A stretch of DNA of 29,958 nt, from positions 1-29,958 of IMG/VR virus record IMGVR_UViG_3300031997_000046, one strand, 5' to 3'. Position 1 is the stretch's first letter. Every line of letters starts with the position of its first letter. Under the pieces are notes generated by a model that searched no databases, had not been told where the DNA came from, and saw nothing but the letters and a program-made list of their open reading frames with translations. Positions 13,854 through 20,854 of this stretch are shown here, in pieces. Position numbers and translations under genes: made by a program. The stretch comes from a virus.

Positions 13854-15007
13854 CAGAACCAAAACCAAAACCCTGCAATCATCCAGGATGTGGAGTGCCG
13901 ATCACATTCCAAATGGTAGACGGGAAACCGAAGCCATTTAACATCGACGGAAGCCTCCACCTCCACCTGAGACCCGCACCGGCAGCGAAACCCGATAAGA
14001 TAGAACTCAAAGGAGGATATGGCGGCATAAATAAATTTGGGCAGATCGGAATCAAGCGGAAAGATGGCGCGATCCTGATGATGTCAACATCGTGCAAACC
14101 GGACCCGGTAATCAGAGAGGGCGACCGGGTGATTGCGACCATTGAGCACGACTTCATAGTTGATCTACTCCTTGACCCGGAACACTATGTGACAAAAGAA
14201 CCGGCACTCAAAAACGGAAAACAAATCCTCCAGGAGAATCTTGACGCGAAGAAAGCGGGGAACCCGGCATGTTTTCCAGATAGTTCAGATCTCGACAAAG
14301 AGCGGGAGGCGTATAATGCACGTGCGGCACAAGCAAAGACCACGATGCCGGATAAAGACGTGCCAATTCCCCCGCCATCCGAGAAAGACATCTGGATGCA
14401 GGAACGGGAAAAGTTCTACAATCTCCTCACTTCAACCGGGCGGGATGGAATGCCGGAACTCCTGAACTACCTTGAAAACGAAACCGATTTTTTTATTGCG
14501 CCGTCATCAACCAAATATCACGACGCCCGGGACGGTGGATTGTTGCACCACTCCATAGAGGTGTACCGAAACCTCATCCTACTCTCACCGCTGTTTGAAG
14601 GTGATTACCCTCCGGAAACTCTGATTATAATCGGACTATTGCATGATTTATGCAAGGCAAATTTCTACAAAACTTCCTTCCGGAATGTCAAACACGAAGA
14701 GCGCCCATACGGAGATCAATGGGTCAAGGAACCGTATATCGACATTGACGATCAGTTTCCGCTCGGGCATGGGGAAAAATCCGTTATCCTGCTCCAGCGA
14801 TATATCCGGCTCACAGACCTTGAAATCATGGCGATTCGCTGGCACATGATGGCATACGATGACCTGCATTATTCCTATGCCGGGAATATCGCTATCACTG
14901 GCGCGAGTTCGAAGTATCCGATTATCCCCCTGATGCACATGGCTGATCTATCGGCATCGTTTCTGAAGACCAAAGAGCCAGCCAATATAAAAGAGGTTGG
15001 TGAATAA
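13850..15007 (+). CDS. HD-domain metal-dependent phosphohydrolase with N-terminal Cys/His segment
   Basis: 385 residues. The N-terminus has CNHPGCG and a ...LHLHLR segment, a small putative metal site, followed by an OB-like beta region (IGIKRKDGAILMM, EGDRVIATIEHDFIV). Residues ~215-360 are an HD domain: HDARDGGLLHHSIEV, then IIIGLLHDLCKANFY (catalytic HD near residue 264), LGHGEKS and IRWHMM, giving the H..HD..H..H ligands. HD enzymes of this layout cleave phosphoester bonds of nucleotides or RNA ends (YhaM-like exoribonucleases, phage HD hydrolases). It is the largest enzyme in the early operon, so nucleotide salvage or RNA processing on infection is plausible. Confidence 0.75.
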   Translation: MTEPKPKPCNHPGCGVPITFQMVDGKPKPFNIDGSLHLHLRPAPAAKPDKIELKGGYGGINKFGQIGIKRKDGAILMMSTSCKPDPVIREGDRVIATIEHDFIVDLLLDPEHYVTKEPALKNGKQILQENLDAKKAGNPACFPDSSDLDKEREAYNARAAQAKTTMPDKDVPIPPPSEKDIWMQEREKFYNLLTSTGRDGMPELLNYLENETDFFIAPSSTKYHDARDGGLLHHSIEVYRNLILLSPLFEGDYPPETLIIIGLLHDLCKANFYKTSFRNVKHEERPYGDQWVKEPYIDIDDQFPLGHGEKSVILLQRYIRLTDLEIMAIRWHMMAYDDLHYSYAGNIAITGASSKYPIIPLMHMADLSASFLKTKEPANIKEVGE

Positions 15008-15156
15008 TGCCCGTCTTTGAATGTAATGGATGTCCTCAGGCACCATGTATCCTTTTTAACCTCGATCCAGAGTTTGAGATCGGGAACCATTGCCCCGCGC
15101 AGGTAGACAAGCCCGAATGGGATGCAGTATGGCGGGAAATGAAGGTGGTGGATTAA
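15007..15156 (+). CDS. Small Cys-rich putative zinc protein (49 aa)
   Basis: ATG 15007 overlaps the HD-gene stop by one base; the stop abuts the next ATG. The sequence starts MPVFECNGCPQAPCILF and has a fourth cysteine in NHCPAQVDKPEWDAVW. Four cysteines (6, 9, 13, 29) could hold a metal ion. The CPAQ..KPEW-D..W ending resembles small phage proteins often found singly in early operons. Too short for a firm call; real by spacing and composition. Confidence 0.55.
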   Translation: MPVFECNGCPQAPCILFNLDPEFEIGNHCPAQVDKPEWDAVWREMKVVD

Positions 15157-16176
15157 ATGACCTATTGTATTGATTTTTTCCGAAAATTCAAAAAAGAGGG
15201 CAACTTTTGCGGACTTGACAAGGGACAAGTGTCCCGGCTGAATGCCTATATGGATATCGTTGAACTCCTGATGAAACAGAACATCCCGGAGGAACAGGTT
15301 TACAAGAATTTCACCGTGAATGCTGCAACCCCGCTTATAGCATCAAAAGGGGATGCACACACTGAGGGACTGAATTACGTAACCGCACAGCTCAAAAAAG
15401 GAAAAACGGTTACAAATGGGGATGTTCAAACCACTCTGAAAAGTTGTAGTACTACAACTCCTCACCCCGCACCACGACCTAAAGAAAGTTGTAAATTTAC
15501 AACTTCTCCGACTGAACACAAACCTTCATTGCCAGTGGAAAAACCGAAAGACAACGGCTCCTTCCACCCGCCAAAAGGCAGCATCCCGGTAACCACTCTC
15601 CCGCCACAACCATCATTAGGAGATCGTGTCCGGCAACAGGAGATCACAGAAGCCGGGAAGAGCCAACAGGCAGCCGCTGCGCCGCCCGTTACGCAATCGG
15701 ATCAGGAACGAAAGCAGAAGTTCAACCCAGCACCACCGAAACCCGCGCCCTGTCTGTCCGGTAAGCCATGTCCGGATCCCAGCGGGAAGTCTCATGTGCT
15801 CGTGCAAAAGGTTCTCGGGAACAAATGCACGGTATCCGGGGCGCTGTGTAAGGATATGCCGGAATGCCCGCTGGAACGTGTTATCCGGCTGAAAGGCACG
15901 GCACCCGATCCCATTGTACCCGCGTCCCAGCTCCAGCATGACGGCCTCGGGAACACCTTTGTCAAGCCGGCACCCCTCACGATCAAGAAGACGCCCCTCA
16001 CGGATACCGAACGCGACCAGATGGTGGACGCCCTGCTTGAGAGGACACGGTTCACGCCCAACGATCTCGAGATCATTGAGGATCTTCTGAAGATGAAGAA
16101 ATGGGGATGGACGTGCCGGTTCGATCTCGTGGAAGCTGCGATCCTGAACCTGATCACAGAAGCCGGGGGTGCGTGA
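15157..16176 (+). CDS. Multidomain hypothetical protein carrying two DNA palindromes
   Basis: 339 residues. Residues ~1-95 are helical (CIDFFRKFKKEGNFCGLDKG, LMKQNIPEEQVYKNF, LNYVTAQLKKGKTVTNGDVQ), possibly a winged-helix or helical bundle. Residues ~96-185 are Pro-rich linker. Residues ~195-235 contain a Cys cluster (PCLSGKPCPD, NKCTVSGALCKDMPECPLE), a likely metal site. The last ~70 residues (LTDTERDQMVDALLERTRF, DLEIIEDLLKMKKWGWTCR) are helical. The linker contains SCSTTT and SCKFTT, whose DNA forms perfect dyads. It could be a DNA-binding replication or regulatory protein, which is only inferred from the dyads. Confidence 0.6.
   Translation: MTYCIDFFRKFKKEGNFCGLDKGQVSRLNAYMDIVELLMKQNIPEEQVYKNFTVNAATPLIASKGDAHTEGLNYVTAQLKKGKTVTNGDVQTTLKSCSTTTPHPAPRPKESCKFTTSPTEHKPSLPVEKPKDNGSFHPPKGSIPVTTLPPQPSLGDRVRQQEITEAGKSQQAAAAPPVTQSDQERKQKFNPAPPKPAPCLSGKPCPDPSGKSHVLVQKVLGNKCTVSGALCKDMPECPLERVIRLKGTAPDPIVPASQLQHDGLGNTFVKPAPLTIKKTPLTDTERDQMVDALLERTRFTPNDLEIIEDLLKMKKWGWTCRFDLVEAAILNLITEAGGA
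15442..15459. promoter_or_regulatory. Perfect 18-bp palindrome AGTTGTAGTACTACAACT inside a gene
   Basis: Contiguous half-sites TTGTAGT|ACTACAA with flanking AG/CT. Its centre is 45 bp from that of the next dyad. An 18-bp perfect palindrome is unlikely by chance. Confidence 0.5.
15486..15505. promoter_or_regulatory. Perfect 20-bp palindrome AAGTTGTAAATTTACAACTT inside a gene
   Basis: Shares the outer AGTTGTA/TACAACT half-sites with the 15442 dyad but has a different core (AATT versus GTAC). The pair looks like two operators or a two-site origin/partition element. Confidence 0.5.
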
Positions 16177-16177
16177 A

Positions 16178-16957
16178 ATGTGTAAAGCATTTTCGTGTAT
16201 TATTGAACCGAACAAAAAAGTAACGTGGAAGATGGGTATTGATTCCCACGACAAACTTTTGGAAATCGCCGGGTTACCGGACGACACAAAAGACCCGGCT
16301 AAAATCCGGTTCTGCCGGATTGAGATTGCGCCTAAAAACGGGTCGTATCTTGAACCGGATGAATGGGTGTTCAAGATTGACATGGACATCATACCGACAT
16401 GGTGGACGCTCGATCATAAGAACGCCTGTATGAAAGTTCACAAGAAATGGCTGAAAGCACTCGACAAAATCCTTGTCAGGAAACCGATTGTTCGTCCGTT
16501 CAAGATCGTCCCGCCAAAAGAGATCACCGAAGAACATCTCGCGCTTTTGCGCGAGTGGGATTCGGTCTGGGCTTCGGTCAGGGATTCGGTCAGGGATTCG
16601 GTCAGGGATTCGGTCTGGGCTTCGGTCTGGGCTTCGGTCGGGGCTTCGGTCTGGGCTTCGGTCAGGGATTCGGTCGGGGCTTCGGTCTGGGCTCCGGTCT
16701 GGGCTTCGGTCTGGGCTTCGGTCGGGGATTCGGTCTGGGATTCGGTCTGGGCTTCGGTCTGGGCTTACTATGGCTCGTTTTTCATCCTGTCTCGTAATGA
16801 CTGGAAATATACCGAGAAGATCAAGACCGACGAATATCCGTTCTTATCGGTCGTGAAACTCTGGGAACTGGGACTTGTGCCATCGTTTGACGGTAAGACG
16901 TGGAGACTACACGGCGGGAAAGACGCAAAGATCCTTTGGGAAGGGGTACTGAAATGA
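16178..16957 (+). CDS. Protein with 17 tandem (D/A)SV(W/R/G) tetrapeptides
   Basis: 259 residues from ATG 16178 (an in-frame GTG at 16169 lies inside the previous gene). Residues 1-127 are a normal globular domain (MCKAFSCIIEPN, KVTWKMGIDSHDKLLEIAGL, IDMDIIPTWWTLDHKNAC). Residues 128-195 are 17 tandem tetrapeptides. The C-terminal ~64 residues (YYGSFFILSRNDWKYTEKIK, LWELGLVPSFDGKTWRLHGG) are globular again. I recall similar SVWxSV arrays in unrelated phage and metagenome proteins but no function. The N- and C-terminal parts look conserved and enzymatic motifs are absent. Binding or scaffold function is a guess. Confidence 0.7.
   Translation: MCKAFSCIIEPNKKVTWKMGIDSHDKLLEIAGLPDDTKDPAKIRFCRIEIAPKNGSYLEPDEWVFKIDMDIIPTWWTLDHKNACMKVHKKWLKALDKILVRKPIVRPFKIVPPKEITEEHLALLREWDSVWASVRDSVRDSVRDSVWASVWASVGASVWASVRDSVGASVWAPVWASVWASVGDSVWDSVWASVWAYYGSFFILSRNDWKYTEKIKTDEYPFLSVVKLWELGLVPSFDGKTWRLHGGKDAKILWEGVLK
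16559..16762 (+). repeat. 17 x 12-bp tandem repeat G(A/C)TTCGGTC(T/A/G)GG
   Basis: Seventeen uninterrupted 12-bp units. Position 2 is A in 7 units and C in 10. Position 10 is T in 10, A in 4 and G in 3. The only other change is one T-to-C (unit 12, Ser to Pro). Every variable position changes the amino acid and no synonymous site varies. Because 12 is a multiple of 3 and the unit has no stop, all three plus frames are open here. Confidence 0.95.
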
Positions 16958-17439
16958 CCCCCGCCACGATCCACTCCTGCACCTGCCAGCCCCGGATCCA
17001 GATTGAGAACCGACAGGCACGGAACCGGAAGAGAGAGCGGAACCCGGCACGAAGAGCTGAGGTAAAGGCATGGTGCGTGGGAAAACTCTGTTCCTGTGGA
17101 TGTGGTCAACCGGCAAACACCCCTCATCATCCCTCTGATTCCCTCTATGAAGACGAATGGGCGAACCTGGATGAATGCGAGCCCTGGTATCACAAGTGTC
17201 ATCATAACCATCACAAAGGGCTCGAACGCTGTCCGGTTTGTCATGGCTGGATGAAGAGAGGCCGGGAGAAATGCTGGAAATGTGAACCGCATCGGGTTCA
17301 CAATCTCCGAACCGGCCATACCCGGCACCCCTGTGGTAAAAACGAAGGACAACAACGCTGTAAAGACGGTCGGGTGTGTGCCCGGTCTCCCGCGAAAGCC
17401 GGGGGCTGTGACTATTTCATACCGAGGGTGGTGGTGTGA
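16954..17439 (+). CDS. Cys/His-rich putative zinc-binding protein
   Basis: 161 residues from ATG 16954 (ATGA overlap). Contains a basic segment (NRQARNRKRERNPARR), CSCGCGQPANTPHH, YHKCHHNHHKGLERCPVCHGWM and KCWKCEPHR, plus further cysteines near the end (HPCGKN, RCKDGRVCARSP, GGCDYF). At least three CxxC-type knuckles suggest several zinc sites, and the arginine-rich N-terminus suggests nucleic-acid contact. The CSCGCG..H..C.H arrangement resembles HNH-like phage proteins, but I cannot place a complete catalytic set. It belongs to the early operon's unusual run of zinc proteins. Confidence 0.6.
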   Translation: MTPATIHSCTCQPRIQIENRQARNRKRERNPARRAEVKAWCVGKLCSCGCGQPANTPHHPSDSLYEDEWANLDECEPWYHKCHHNHHKGLERCPVCHGWMKRGREKCWKCEPHRVHNLRTGHTRHPCGKNEGQQRCKDGRVCARSPAKAGGCDYFIPRVVV

Positions 17440-17633
17440 TGGCCTCACATCTCGATTGGATTTTCCTTCTTTGTGATGATTGTGGGGAAACAAACGACCA
17501 GTGTCACGATTGTCACGTCAAAGATCGCCTTGTAGATGAGATGCGCCGGTACCTCTACCGGAACGTAGCCTGTGAGTACCGGAAAGTCCTCTCGGATTTC
17601 CACAAGATGCCGGATATCCCGGGGTGGTTGTGA
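17439..17633 (+). CDS. Small zinc-knuckle-like protein (64 aa)
   Basis: ATG 17439 overlaps the previous stop (TGATG). The N-terminus has CDDCGETNDQCHDCH, two CxxC/H pairs that should bind one zinc. The rest is a basic/aromatic helix (DRLVDEMRRYLYRNVACEYRKVL) ending DIPGWL. The stop overlaps the following start as TGATG. Function unknown; a regulatory or scaffolding zinc ribbon is plausible. Confidence 0.55.
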   Translation: MASHLDWIFLLCDDCGETNDQCHDCHVKDRLVDEMRRYLYRNVACEYRKVLSDFHKMPDIPGWL

Positions 17634-17770
17634 TGGCTCAAATCGACATCCCCTTCGGCCGCGAGATGGCGATCGCGGCGAGTGATGGAACGCTCTTCAT
17701 TAAGTTCGGCACCTCTACCACGTGGCTGGTACCGCATGTTGTCACGGTTGTTCCGGAGGCGGGATCGTGA
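17633..17770 (+). CDS. Small hypothetical protein (45 aa)
   Basis: Encodes a beta-rich peptide (MAQIDIPFGREMAIAASDGT, then FIKFGTSTTWLVPHVVTVVP). The start overlaps the previous stop and the stop overlaps the GTG start of the BRO gene (GTGA). Composition and coupling support it as real; no family recognised. Confidence 0.5.
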   Translation: MAQIDIPFGREMAIAASDGTLFIKFGTSTTWLVPHVVTVVPEAGS

Positions 17771-18561
17771 GCGAAGCACTGGCAACCCTCTTTGAGGGGA
17801 AAGAGATCCGTGCCATTGAACAGAACGGGGAGATTCTTCTCCCGTTGGCGGATCTCACTAACGCATGGGGAATACACCGGAACACCCTGAGTCAGATTAT
17901 AGAACGGAACGAAAAGAAGTTTGAGGGTTTCCATACGACGGTTGCACATGAGTCATGTGCGGGTCTTCATGCGGTGAATGAGCAAGGGTTATATCTCCTC
18001 ATGGGCGCGGTGAATACCGACCGACTCAAGAGCCCACAGGCAGCCGATGCCATTCTCCGGTTCCAGCGCTGGGTACCGGAGCTCATCCAGAAGTACCGGA
18101 AAAAGGAGATCGTACAGGCCCCGGCTATCTCAATCGATACCGAGCTCCAGAAAGCCCGGTACCTTGCGGAACAGACCGGCGGCAATCTTGCAGCATTCCA
18201 GAAGATCGCCTTATCAAAATGTGGCGAAGCGGATTACGCCCCCGCCCTGGATGCGGCCCCGGCAATCACCCACGGAGAGACCGGCTGGTACAATCCCACC
18301 CGGTTGGTCGTGCTCTGCAATGATCCTGATCTGACAGCGGAACGCCTGAACTGGTACCTGAAGAATAAGGGATTCCAGTACCGGGAGGGGTATCTCTGGC
18401 GGCTCACCCCGGATGGTATGATCCACGGAAGAGAGTACCAGTACGAGGCACCATCGGGGCACAGGGAAACCCGGATAGCGTGGCGTGAAAGTGTCCTGTA
18501 TGCGTCCGGACTGAAGAGATCGCTCGCGGAATCACAGACAGCATTACAAGCTCACGGGTGA
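17767..18561 (+). CDS. BRO-N type phage antirepressor
   Basis: 264 residues from GTG 17767. The N-terminal ~110 residues match the BRO-N antirepressor domain: LATLFEGKEIRAI, the EILLPLADLTNAWGIHRNTLS helix region, ...HTTVAHES..., VNEQGLYLLMGAVNTDRLKSPQA, and FQRWVPELIQKYRK. The C-terminal part (WYNPTRLVVLCNDPDLTAERLNWYLKNKGFQYREGYLWRLTP) resembles a second DNA-binding-like module with a helix-turn-helix feel, as in antirepressor C-terminal domains. Such proteins relieve repression or act as DNA-binding regulators in temperate viruses. Suggests a regulated lifestyle. Confident in the family. Confidence 0.82.
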   Translation: MSEALATLFEGKEIRAIEQNGEILLPLADLTNAWGIHRNTLSQIIERNEKKFEGFHTTVAHESCAGLHAVNEQGLYLLMGAVNTDRLKSPQAADAILRFQRWVPELIQKYRKKEIVQAPAISIDTELQKARYLAEQTGGNLAAFQKIALSKCGEADYAPALDAAPAITHGETGWYNPTRLVVLCNDPDLTAERLNWYLKNKGFQYREGYLWRLTPDGMIHGREYQYEAPSGHRETRIAWRESVLYASGLKRSLAESQTALQAHG

Positions 18562-18782
18562 TGGTGATGAGCAGAAAACCACGGCGCAACAAGAGCGCAC
18601 GCAAACCAGAACAGGAACCGAAACGCCCGGTACCGGCACGAATGCGAGAACTTGAACAACGATACCAGCGGCGTGATCAATCAATCGCCATGCAGGATCT
18701 CCGGATCAGGTATGGCGGGAACGTACCGGTCCGGGAGTTATGGCAGCACCGGGCACAACATCTGGAGATGGTCCGAGCATGA
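18561..18782 (+). CDS. Arg-rich small protein (~73 aa)
   Basis: Possible starts are GTG 18558, ATG 18561 and ATG 18567; the last has GGGTGATG six bases upstream. The sequence is strongly basic at first (SRKPRRNKSARKPEQEPKRP), then helical (MRELEQRYQRRDQSIAMQDL) with a final basic/His segment. The Arg/Lys content suggests nucleic-acid binding. Overlaps the next gene by ATGA. Confidence 0.5.
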   Translation: MVMSRKPRRNKSARKPEQEPKRPVPARMRELEQRYQRRDQSIAMQDLRIRYGGNVPVRELWQHRAQHLEMVRA

Positions 18783-18982
18783 GTTGTCCATTCTCTATAG
18801 AGGAACTGGAATATTTCGATGGGGTGGTGAACCCGATGGGAGAAGCATGCAATGATTGTGAGGATTTTGAGTGTGAACATAACAACAACGACGGCAATCC
18901 AAATAATTGGTCTGATGGTTCGGGTGAACCGATGACTCCGGGAGAATTTGCAGAAAATAACCAAAAAGTGGTGACGGGATGA
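18779..18982 (+). CDS. Acidic Asn/Cys-containing small protein (67 aa)
   Basis: Starts at ATG 18779 and reads MSCPFSIEELEYFDGVVNPM, followed by CNDCEDFECEH (a CxxC plus one C and H, possible zinc) and an acidic Asn-rich tail. The opposite charge to the basic protein just upstream is notable; the two could interact (speculative). Stop overlaps the next ATG (ATGA). Confidence 0.5.
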   Translation: MSCPFSIEELEYFDGVVNPMGEACNDCEDFECEHNNNDGNPNNWSDGSGEPMTPGEFAENNQKVVTG

Positions 18983-19224
18983 AACGGAAACTCACTCCTC
19001 TAAACTATCCGGTATATCGGATCACAAAGAAAACACCCGAGATCCGCCGACTTACCAACATAATTATGAGAGCATTGCCGGAAAAGGACAGCCCGGAATT
19101 TTTAAAATTAAAAGAGGAAATTGGGAAATTATCAACAACAAATTGTTGGTTTGTCGAATATGAAGTAGCAAAATTCCTGATCCGGACTTTTCAGGATTAC
19201 AAAAATTGTCAGGTGCAGCAATGA
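18979..19224 (+). CDS. Hypothetical basic protein, last gene of the early operon
   Basis: 81 residues: a basic N-terminus (MKRKLTPLNYPVYRITKKTP), then helices (IRRLTNIIMRALPEKDSPEF, KLKEEIGKLSTTNCWFVEYEV) and a basic/aromatic end. No known motif. It ends the run of ATGA-coupled genes and is followed by a pyrimidine-rich tetranucleotide tract suitable for archaeal termination. Confidence 0.5.
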   Translation: MKRKLTPLNYPVYRITKKTPEIRRLTNIIMRALPEKDSPEFLKLKEEIGKLSTTNCWFVEYEVAKFLIRTFQDYKNCQVQQ

Positions 19225-19240
19225 TAACCTTTTTAAACTC

Positions 19241-19264
19241 CCTTTCTTTCTTTCTTTCTTTCTT
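19241..19264 (+). repeat. (CTTT)n simple sequence repeat, possible T-rich terminator
   Basis: Five complete CTTT units plus a partial, just after the last gene of the early operon and preceded by CTTTTTAAA. Archaeal termination favours T-rich tracts, and tetranucleotide tracts are slippage-prone. Confidence 0.55.
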
Positions 19265-19276
19265 AGCTAGTACCAA

Positions 19277-19297
19277 TCGTATATCATATATATACGA
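19277..19297 (+). promoter_or_regulatory. Dyad TCGTATAT-N5-ATATACGA containing a TATA box
   Basis: A perfect 8-bp inverted repeat surrounding a CATATATATA core that would serve as the TATA box of the next operon (predicted start ~19317). A regulator bound to the dyad would block TBP. The stretch 19225-19375 has no other gene I can support. Confidence 0.5.
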
Positions 19298-19375
19298 ATG
19301 TATATGCGATACGTTTCAGCACAAAGGGCCTTTCTCCCCGGTTCCACAGGAAACCGTACGGTTGGGGTTGTTATA

Positions 19376-19663
19376 ATGATGGAAAAAATCATTTACAACG
19401 GCCACACATATTCCCGAAATTCAGAGGCTAAAGATCTCTCACATCGTAAATATTACCGAAGAAGCTGGAACAAGAGACCAAAAAACGGCGAAAAACTTCT
19501 TCATCGTCAAATCTGGTTTGATAATTTCGGGCCAATACCATTCATGTGTGTAATCCACCATATCGACGGAAATCCCGACAATAATGATATTGAGAATCTT
19601 TGTTGCGTTTCGGAACGCGACCATTCTATGCGCCGGGTTCCAAGCAAGGCACGGGGGTGCTGA
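19376..19663 (+). CDS. HNH homing-type endonuclease
   Basis: 95 residues from ATG 19376 (ATG 19379 also possible); upstream in-frame sequence belongs to the promoter region. The protein has YNGHTYSRN, LHRQIWFDNFGPIPFMCVIHHIDGNPDNND and IENLCCVSERDH, the full HNH_3-type catalytic stretch (His-His-x-Asp, Asn, and final His). Such free-standing HNH genes are mobile and commonly inserted in viral genomes. It is the first gene of this operon, and its stop overlaps the next gene's start. Confidence 0.8.
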   Translation: MMEKIIYNGHTYSRNSEAKDLSHRKYYRRSWNKRPKNGEKLLHRQIWFDNFGPIPFMCVIHHIDGNPDNNDIENLCCVSERDHSMRRVPSKARGC

Positions 19664-20070
19664 TGTCGGCCCATCGCAAGTATGCACATCGATACACCAC
19701 TGCGGTTTCAATGGAGCAGGTCGAGAAGGATCTTTGCGAATCTCTGGGAATCGAACACCCGGACGCCCACCGGATCGGTCTCCATGTTCTGATTGAACAG
19801 AGGATCATCGATGCGGATTCCCGAGTTACTCCCGAAATCATCGAACAATTCGCCGAACTCAAAAAGACACTCTACAAGGATTTCCAAGCGTACATACGCT
19901 TGCAGGACACCGCACAGACAACCCTCCAGACTCTTAAAATCACCGTCGGAGAACAACAAGAACTCATACGGGTCTACGACAAAGGAGAGGAAGCGTATAT
20001 ACACATCAGAAAAGAGCAGTTCAACCCGGAATATCAAATCCTCGCACCGGAGAAGGGAGCGCCCGCATGA
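19663..20070 (+). CDS. Hypothetical helical protein (135 aa)
   Basis: Begins at ATG 19663 with a TGATG overlap of the HNH stop. The sequence is mainly helical with charged heptads (EIIEQFAELKKTLYKDFQAY, RLQDTAQTTLQTLK) and an end KEQFNPEYQILAPEKG. The N-terminal HRIGLHVLIEQRII might be a small helix-turn-helix. No family recognised; next to replication/nuclease genes, so a DNA-handling accessory role is possible. Confidence 0.5.
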   Translation: MSAHRKYAHRYTTAVSMEQVEKDLCESLGIEHPDAHRIGLHVLIEQRIIDADSRVTPEIIEQFAELKKTLYKDFQAYIRLQDTAQTTLQTLKITVGEQQELIRVYDKGEEAYIHIRKEQFNPEYQILAPEKGAPA

Positions 20071-20450
20071 CATACACCACCCAGAAAGCCCTCCGGAAGA
20101 GCAAGTACGGCAATAAGAGCACCGTCATTGACGGAATCACGTTCAGCAGCCACAAGGAGGCCCTGCGATACGTGGAGCTCAAACAGCTCAGGCAGGCCGG
20201 TATCGTCCGGGAGTTCGAAATGCAGCCGAAGTATCTCCTCCAGGAAGCGTTCCGCAAGAATGGCAAACTCATCCGGGCGATCTTCTATGTTGCTGATTTC
20301 CGTGTCGTGTATGCGGACGGGTACGAGGAGATTGAGGATGTGAAGGGGCGGTTCATGACGGAGATCTTCAAGATCAAATGGAAGCTCTGGGATAAACGAT
20401 ACCCGGATCTGACGCTCAAGATTGTGACAAATGTTAGGGGCGTATCATGA
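20067..20450 (+). CDS. DUF1064-like PD-(D/E)xK nuclease (putative resolvase)
   Basis: 127 residues. It starts KYGNKSTVIDGITFSSHKEA(~13-32), followed by LKQLRQAGIVREFEMQPKY, FYVADFRVVYADGYEEIEDVKGRFMTEIFKIKWKLW. The D/E..D..E-x-K arrangement (FYVADF, EIEDVKG) is the PD-(D/E)xK core of the DUF1064/VRR-like phage nucleases, a family linked to Holliday-junction or branched-DNA cleavage. It sits two genes before the sliding clamp and the operon's stops and starts overlap. Catalysis inferred from family resemblance. Confidence 0.72.
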   Translation: MTYTTQKALRKSKYGNKSTVIDGITFSSHKEALRYVELKQLRQAGIVREFEMQPKYLLQEAFRKNGKLIRAIFYVADFRVVYADGYEEIEDVKGRFMTEIFKIKWKLWDKRYPDLTLKIVTNVRGVS

Positions 20451-20854
20451 GTTCCTGCTGCAGCGCACCGAAAGAAAAACCCGCCGGAGAAAAACAGGCA
20501 GCCAAGAAAAAGAAGAAACGGGAATACCGGCAGGCCCTTATGGATGAATTCTTCAGCTCTGCAATTCTGCGGGAAGATCGCAAAGGTGCAGAAGTTCCCC
20601 CGCAGCACCCCATAGGGAAACAACCGGCCCCGGGCAAGGAACGCAGCTGCCTCACCTGCGGACACCATAAAGGCAGGAAATCTTTCGCAGAGACGTGCCC
20701 CCGGAAAGACGAACTCTTGTTTAATGGCGGCACACGGTCAGCCTCACAGCTTATGTCTTTAACCTTTATCGATGGTTGTGAGCATGCGACCCCGAAACCG
20801 GAGAAACCGGCGCCAAAGAAAAAGAAATCGAAAAAGGAGAGTGAAACCCCATGA
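20447..20854 (+). CDS. Lys-rich, Cys-containing putative DNA-binding protein
   Basis: 135 residues with a Lys-rich N-terminal region (EKPAGEKQAAKKKKKREYRQ) and a Lys-rich C-terminus (PEKPAPKKKKSKKE). The centre has CLTCGHHKGRKSFAETCP...FIDGCEH, a likely zinc site. Its start overlaps the nuclease stop and its stop overlaps the clamp start, so it probably works with them. The two basic tails suggest nucleic-acid binding or charge-based association. No family recognised. Confidence 0.55.
   Translation: MSSCCSAPKEKPAGEKQAAKKKKKREYRQALMDEFFSSAILREDRKGAEVPPQHPIGKQPAPGKERSCLTCGHHKGRKSFAETCPRKDELLFNGGTRSASQLMSLTFIDGCEHATPKPEKPAPKKKKSKKESETP

Noticed and set aside
15616-16392. Reverse-strand 258-codon frame
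   Set aside because: Antisense to the 339-residue gene and to the start of the repeat gene; composition is typical of a shadow frame.
16559-16762. Diversity-generating retroelement variable region
   Set aside because: Changes are not adenine-specific, no template repeat or reverse transcriptase is visible, and the array is tandem.
16447-16856. Two extra open frames rich in FGLGFGQG and RSGLRSGI across the tetrapeptide array
   Set aside because: They are the other two frames of a stop-free 12-bp repeat. The frame with globular flanks on both sides and correct operon overlap is the real one.
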